Of a DNA stretch of 64,000 nucleotides, positions 62,048 to 64,000 are shown piece by piece. Each line of letters starts with the position of its first letter. Within the stretch, counting starts at the first letter, position 1. The notes below the pieces were generated by a model. That model was not told the origin of the DNA. It made no database searches and was given only the letters and a program-made list of their open reading frames with translations. This stretch comes from Spirosoma profusum (GTDB taxonomy: Bacteria; Bacteroidota; Bacteroidia; Cytophagales; Spirosomataceae), in the NCBI RefSeq assembly GCF_014699005.1, contig NZ_JACWZY010000035.1, forward strand, positions 1 to 64,000, read 5' to 3'. Both the position numbers and the translations under genes were made by a program.

Positions 62048-62445
62048 TCCTGTGCGATTCGAACGTATTGTTTGACTACTTTCGAGGAGTACCGGTAATG
62101 GTTCAGGAATTGGATGAGCTTGGTTTTGACCGTCTGTACTTAAGTGTGATTTCGGAAGCGGAAATGTACGTAGGCATGAAACGTAGCGAAAAACGCCAGA
62201 CAGTCGAAACCATCAACAAGTTTAATGTGATTGGTTTGGACGCCGAAATCTCGCGCCGACTCCTCAATCTGACCTGGGAACATTACGCAAAACGACCGGG
62301 CATCGCCGATATGATTATCGCAGCCACCGCTCTAACATATCAGGTTGAGCTGTTCACTTTCAACAAAAAAGATTTCGATTTTGTGGATGGTATCACGTTT
62401 TACCGGCCCAAGTACAAGCACCAGTACGGCCCTGAATCTCTGTAA
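62029..62445 (+). CDS. vapC: VapC-like PIN-domain toxin
   Basis: The 138-residue PIN domain has the acidic residues in place: Asp in VLCDSNVLFDYF, Glu in SVISEAEMYVGM, Asp in GIADMIIAATAL and Asp in FNKKDFDFV. VapC toxins cut RNA, usually tRNA. The gene overlaps the antitoxin gene and ends 47 bp before attC-like site 5. Toxin-antitoxin cassettes are typical stabilisers of large chromosomal integron arrays. Confidence 0.92.
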   Translation: MAKKKIVLCDSNVLFDYFRGVPVMVQELDELGFDRLYLSVISEAEMYVGMKRSEKRQTVETINKFNVIGLDAEISRRLLNLTWEHYAKRPGIADMIIAATALTYQVELFTFNKKDFDFVDGITFYRPKYKHQYGPESL

Positions 62446-62491
62446 ATCAGCTTCTCGGTGACAGGGAGCACGTCCCGCAGGAAGGTTTGCA

Positions 62492-62576
62492 GCCCAACCA
62501 AACAAGGGTGTAAAGGCCAAAGTAACGTAGTGGAATAAGCTAACTCGTTTACCATCAGCCCCTGTGGGTGTTGGGT
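62492..62576 (+). other. attC: attC-like site 5
   Basis: 85 bp, GCCCAAC (62492-62498) to GTTGGGT (62570-62576). The inner stem AAGGG / CCCCT has one A-C mismatch, with spacers CAAAC and GTGGGT. Confidence 0.84.
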
Positions 62577-62599
62577 GGTTCGCCAAAAAGCAGTGAGTG

Positions 62600-62735
62600 C
62601 TTGCCGTCGTTCGTGCGACAAGGGAATCGTCTCAGCAGGCCGTTTTGGGGCTCGTTAGGTAGCTTCGGTTGATACGAGAAACGCCCCCGTGAGGGCGTCA
62701 ACAAAGTGCATTTAGCACGTAGCGTCTGACAGTGG
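62600..62735 (+). repeat. Cassette 6 leader block
   Basis: Contains GTGCGACAAGGGAATCGTC, GGGGCTCGTTAGGTAGC and GATACGAGAAACGCCCC (62671). Non-coding, about 110 bp before the ATG at 62848. Confidence 0.7.
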
Positions 62736-62847
62736 AAACAGCTTGCTTGGTAGAATTGTAAGCATCAGGGGATTTGGGTGCGACAGGACAAACGCGCTTG
62801 TTAGGTTGTTTAAGACTCGGCTAAGTATTTTTCACTTTACTACGTTA

Positions 62848-63282
62848 ATGGGTAACAATTCCGCAGGCGTTTTTATTAAGTGCTCCCCAGATAACTACTC
62901 ACTGGATGAACTGACCGTTCATCTCTTTGGTAAGAACCTTGTTCCTGTTGTCCCAAATTCGAGTGGTTACAACGTTTACGACTATGAATTAGTGCAGGTT
63001 TTCAAGTTAACCACTGGAATTATTATTTTCAACTATCCATTTTCTAACCTGTTTTTTCAAGACAATCAACTAACGACGGAGCGAGTATGCCAATATTTCG
63101 GTAACCCAAATTCCGTTTTTGTTTATCAAATGTTTGATCATACCTCCAGTTACGGATACACCGTCTTGGAGAATGGACAGCGTATCCGAACGTTTGGCTT
63201 TTGGGATACTAACTTGTCGTTGACTTCGGAGGGTGATTTATTACCACCAGAGCGCCTTTGGTTAGGGGCAAATCCCGTCTGA
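62848..63282 (+). CDS. Cassette 6 first protein, hypothetical
   Basis: The 144-residue soluble protein (MGNNSAGVFIKCSPDNYSLDELTVHLFGKNLVPVVPNSSGYNVYDYELVQVFKLTTGIIIFNYPFSNLFF) was started at ATG 62848 instead of an upstream TTG at 62743, because the upstream part lies in leader-like sequence. Its stop overlaps the next start (TGATG). No family was recognised. The pair may be an effector and immunity unit. Confidence 0.68.
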   Translation: MGNNSAGVFIKCSPDNYSLDELTVHLFGKNLVPVVPNSSGYNVYDYELVQVFKLTTGIIIFNYPFSNLFFQDNQLTTERVCQYFGNPNSVFVYQMFDHTSSYGYTVLENGQRIRTFGFWDTNLSLTSEGDLLPPERLWLGANPV

Positions 63283-63775
63283 TGACGCCCGACTTAGATC
63301 CTAATTGGTTCATAGCTGACCGTCCGATTGTCGTCTATCAGCACCAGCAAACTCAGGAGGATTGGGAAGATGGCTTAGCCTCGCAGGTAATGGAACTGGT
63401 CATGAAAGAGTATGTTGGTTGCATGAGCTGGGAACTACCCGACATTACGCTCGAAGGGAAAAGCTATCAGATAAAAGACTGGACTAACATATACTATGGG
63501 ATTGAACCAGATACATTTACTCAGGTAGAGAATACAGAAAGCAGTGGCGATAAAACAATTTCGCTTTTTAAGGAACCCCCTCCGCTCTCCGGCAAGTCAA
63601 TTGCAAGGCAGCGCTTGGGGGGCGCATTTTATTACTGGTCCTGTTGTTGGACCTGCTTATCCTGTTTTTTGTTCCTTGGGGCGACGAAGGTGCTGGGCAG
63701 CGGTATATTGAATTTATTGTCTTTACGTTTGGAGTCGGCTTAATTGGTTATTGTATAGCCCGGATTTTAAGCTAA
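63282..63775 (+). CDS. Cassette 6 second protein, membrane-tailed, with a -1 frameshift
   Basis: From ATG 63282 the frame gives a soluble domain (LDPNWFIADRPIVVYQHQQTQEDWEDGLASQVMELVMKEYVGCMSWELPDITLEGKSYQIKDW). At a run of six G (63617-63622) the protein-like reading moves to the -1 frame. It then encodes two membrane helices (RILLLVLLLDLLILFFV and YIEFIVFTFGVGLIGYCIARIL) and stops at 63775. Without the shift, the frame ends at 63743 with an unlikely Cys-rich tail. Sequencing error, natural mutation or programmed slippage are all possible. Confidence 0.65.
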
Positions 63776-63844
63776 TTAGTTAGATTACGCTCCGCGTGTG
63801 TCATCTGTCTGCGACAGGTTGCACGTCCCGTAGGAGAGTTTGCA

Positions 63845-63933
63845 GCCCAACCTAGCGAGGGTGTAAAGGTCGGAAGTTGCGTTCGTTTTAGTTATCTTGT
63901 GTGGCACTCCATCAGCCCTCGGGGTCGTTGGGT
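63845..63933 (+). other. attC: attC-like site 6
   Basis: 89 bp, GCCCAAC (63845-63851) to GTTGGGT (63927-63933). The inner stem GAGGG / CCCTC is perfect, with an extrahelical G. After it, the next leader starts (GGGCGACAGGCGGCACGTC at 63970), so the array goes on beyond the window. Confidence 0.88.
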
Positions 63934-64000
63934 GGATGTAACAAGCTATAACGTAGCGGTGGGCTTGTGGGCGACAGGCGGCACGTCTCGCAGGGGAGCA

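Noticed and set aside
59140..64000. CRISPR array
   Set aside because: The repeats are long (85-200 bp), imperfect, unevenly spaced and separated by genes. No short identical repeats with unique spacers and no cas genes are present.

Overview
The window reads as the chromosome of a Bacteroidota (Cytophagales) bacterium, probably Spirosoma or a close relative. This is inferred from the menG/ubiE-porT gene pair, TAnnTTTG-type promoter elements, A-rich rather than strong Shine-Dalgarno start regions in the backbone, and CTnDOT-like tyrosine recombinases. No database was searched, so the genus is a guess.

Three blocks can be told apart. (1) Backbone, 1-11,213: an ECF sigma factor with a membrane anti-sigma-like partner and an outer-membrane-type protein, an HxlR regulator divergent from an NmrA-type oxidoreductase, a penicillin-acylase family enzyme, small membrane proteins including an ABA4-like one, an M19 dipeptidase, menG and porT. 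This block is saturated with the hexamer ACGTAG/CTACGT (38 by eye, about 5-6 expected by chance). (2) An integrative mobilizable element of about 45.8 kb, 11,244-57,095, inserted in the 3' half of tRNA-Val(UAC) with 46-bp direct repeats attL/attR. It carries a CTnDOT-like integrase at its right end, a MobF relaxase, a coupling ATPase, ArdC, RadC, a primase-like protein and small HTH regulators, but no type IV secretion channel. ACGTAG is rare here (about 13 in 45.7 kb). Its cargo includes a LytS/LytTR two-component pair, a serine recombinase fused to a RiPP-precursor-like tail beside a radical SAM/SPASM maturase, a decayed AbiE module, and an 11.4-kb defence island (26.8-38.1 kb). The island holds a SPARTA system (TIR-APAZ plus short Argonaute), a six-gene operon (TIR, SLOG, MazG-like, aGPT-pyrophosphorylase-like, ThsB-like TIR, Nmad2-like) and an LRR-Roc-COR-TIR protein. 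(3) Right flank, 57,096-64,000: a tyrosine recombinase followed by an array of small cassettes.

The most striking find is that array. Six 85-89-bp sites (59,920; 60,360; 60,811; 61,496; 62,492; 63,845) each start with GCCCAAC and end with GTTGGGT or GTTGGAT. These fit the integron attC ends RYYYAAC and GTTRRRY. Inside are covarying L''/L' stems, unpaired spacers and one extrahelical purine. Between the sites lie same-strand genes, including a VapBC pair and an overlapping two-gene unit, plus two cassettes with no recognisable gene. The recombinase lacks the insertion typical of IntI, has an unusual N-terminal domain and points in the same direction as the cassettes. Every cassette also starts with a conserved non-coding leader. 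This looks like a chromosomal integron or integron-like system of Bacteroidota of unusual type, and it continues past the window end.
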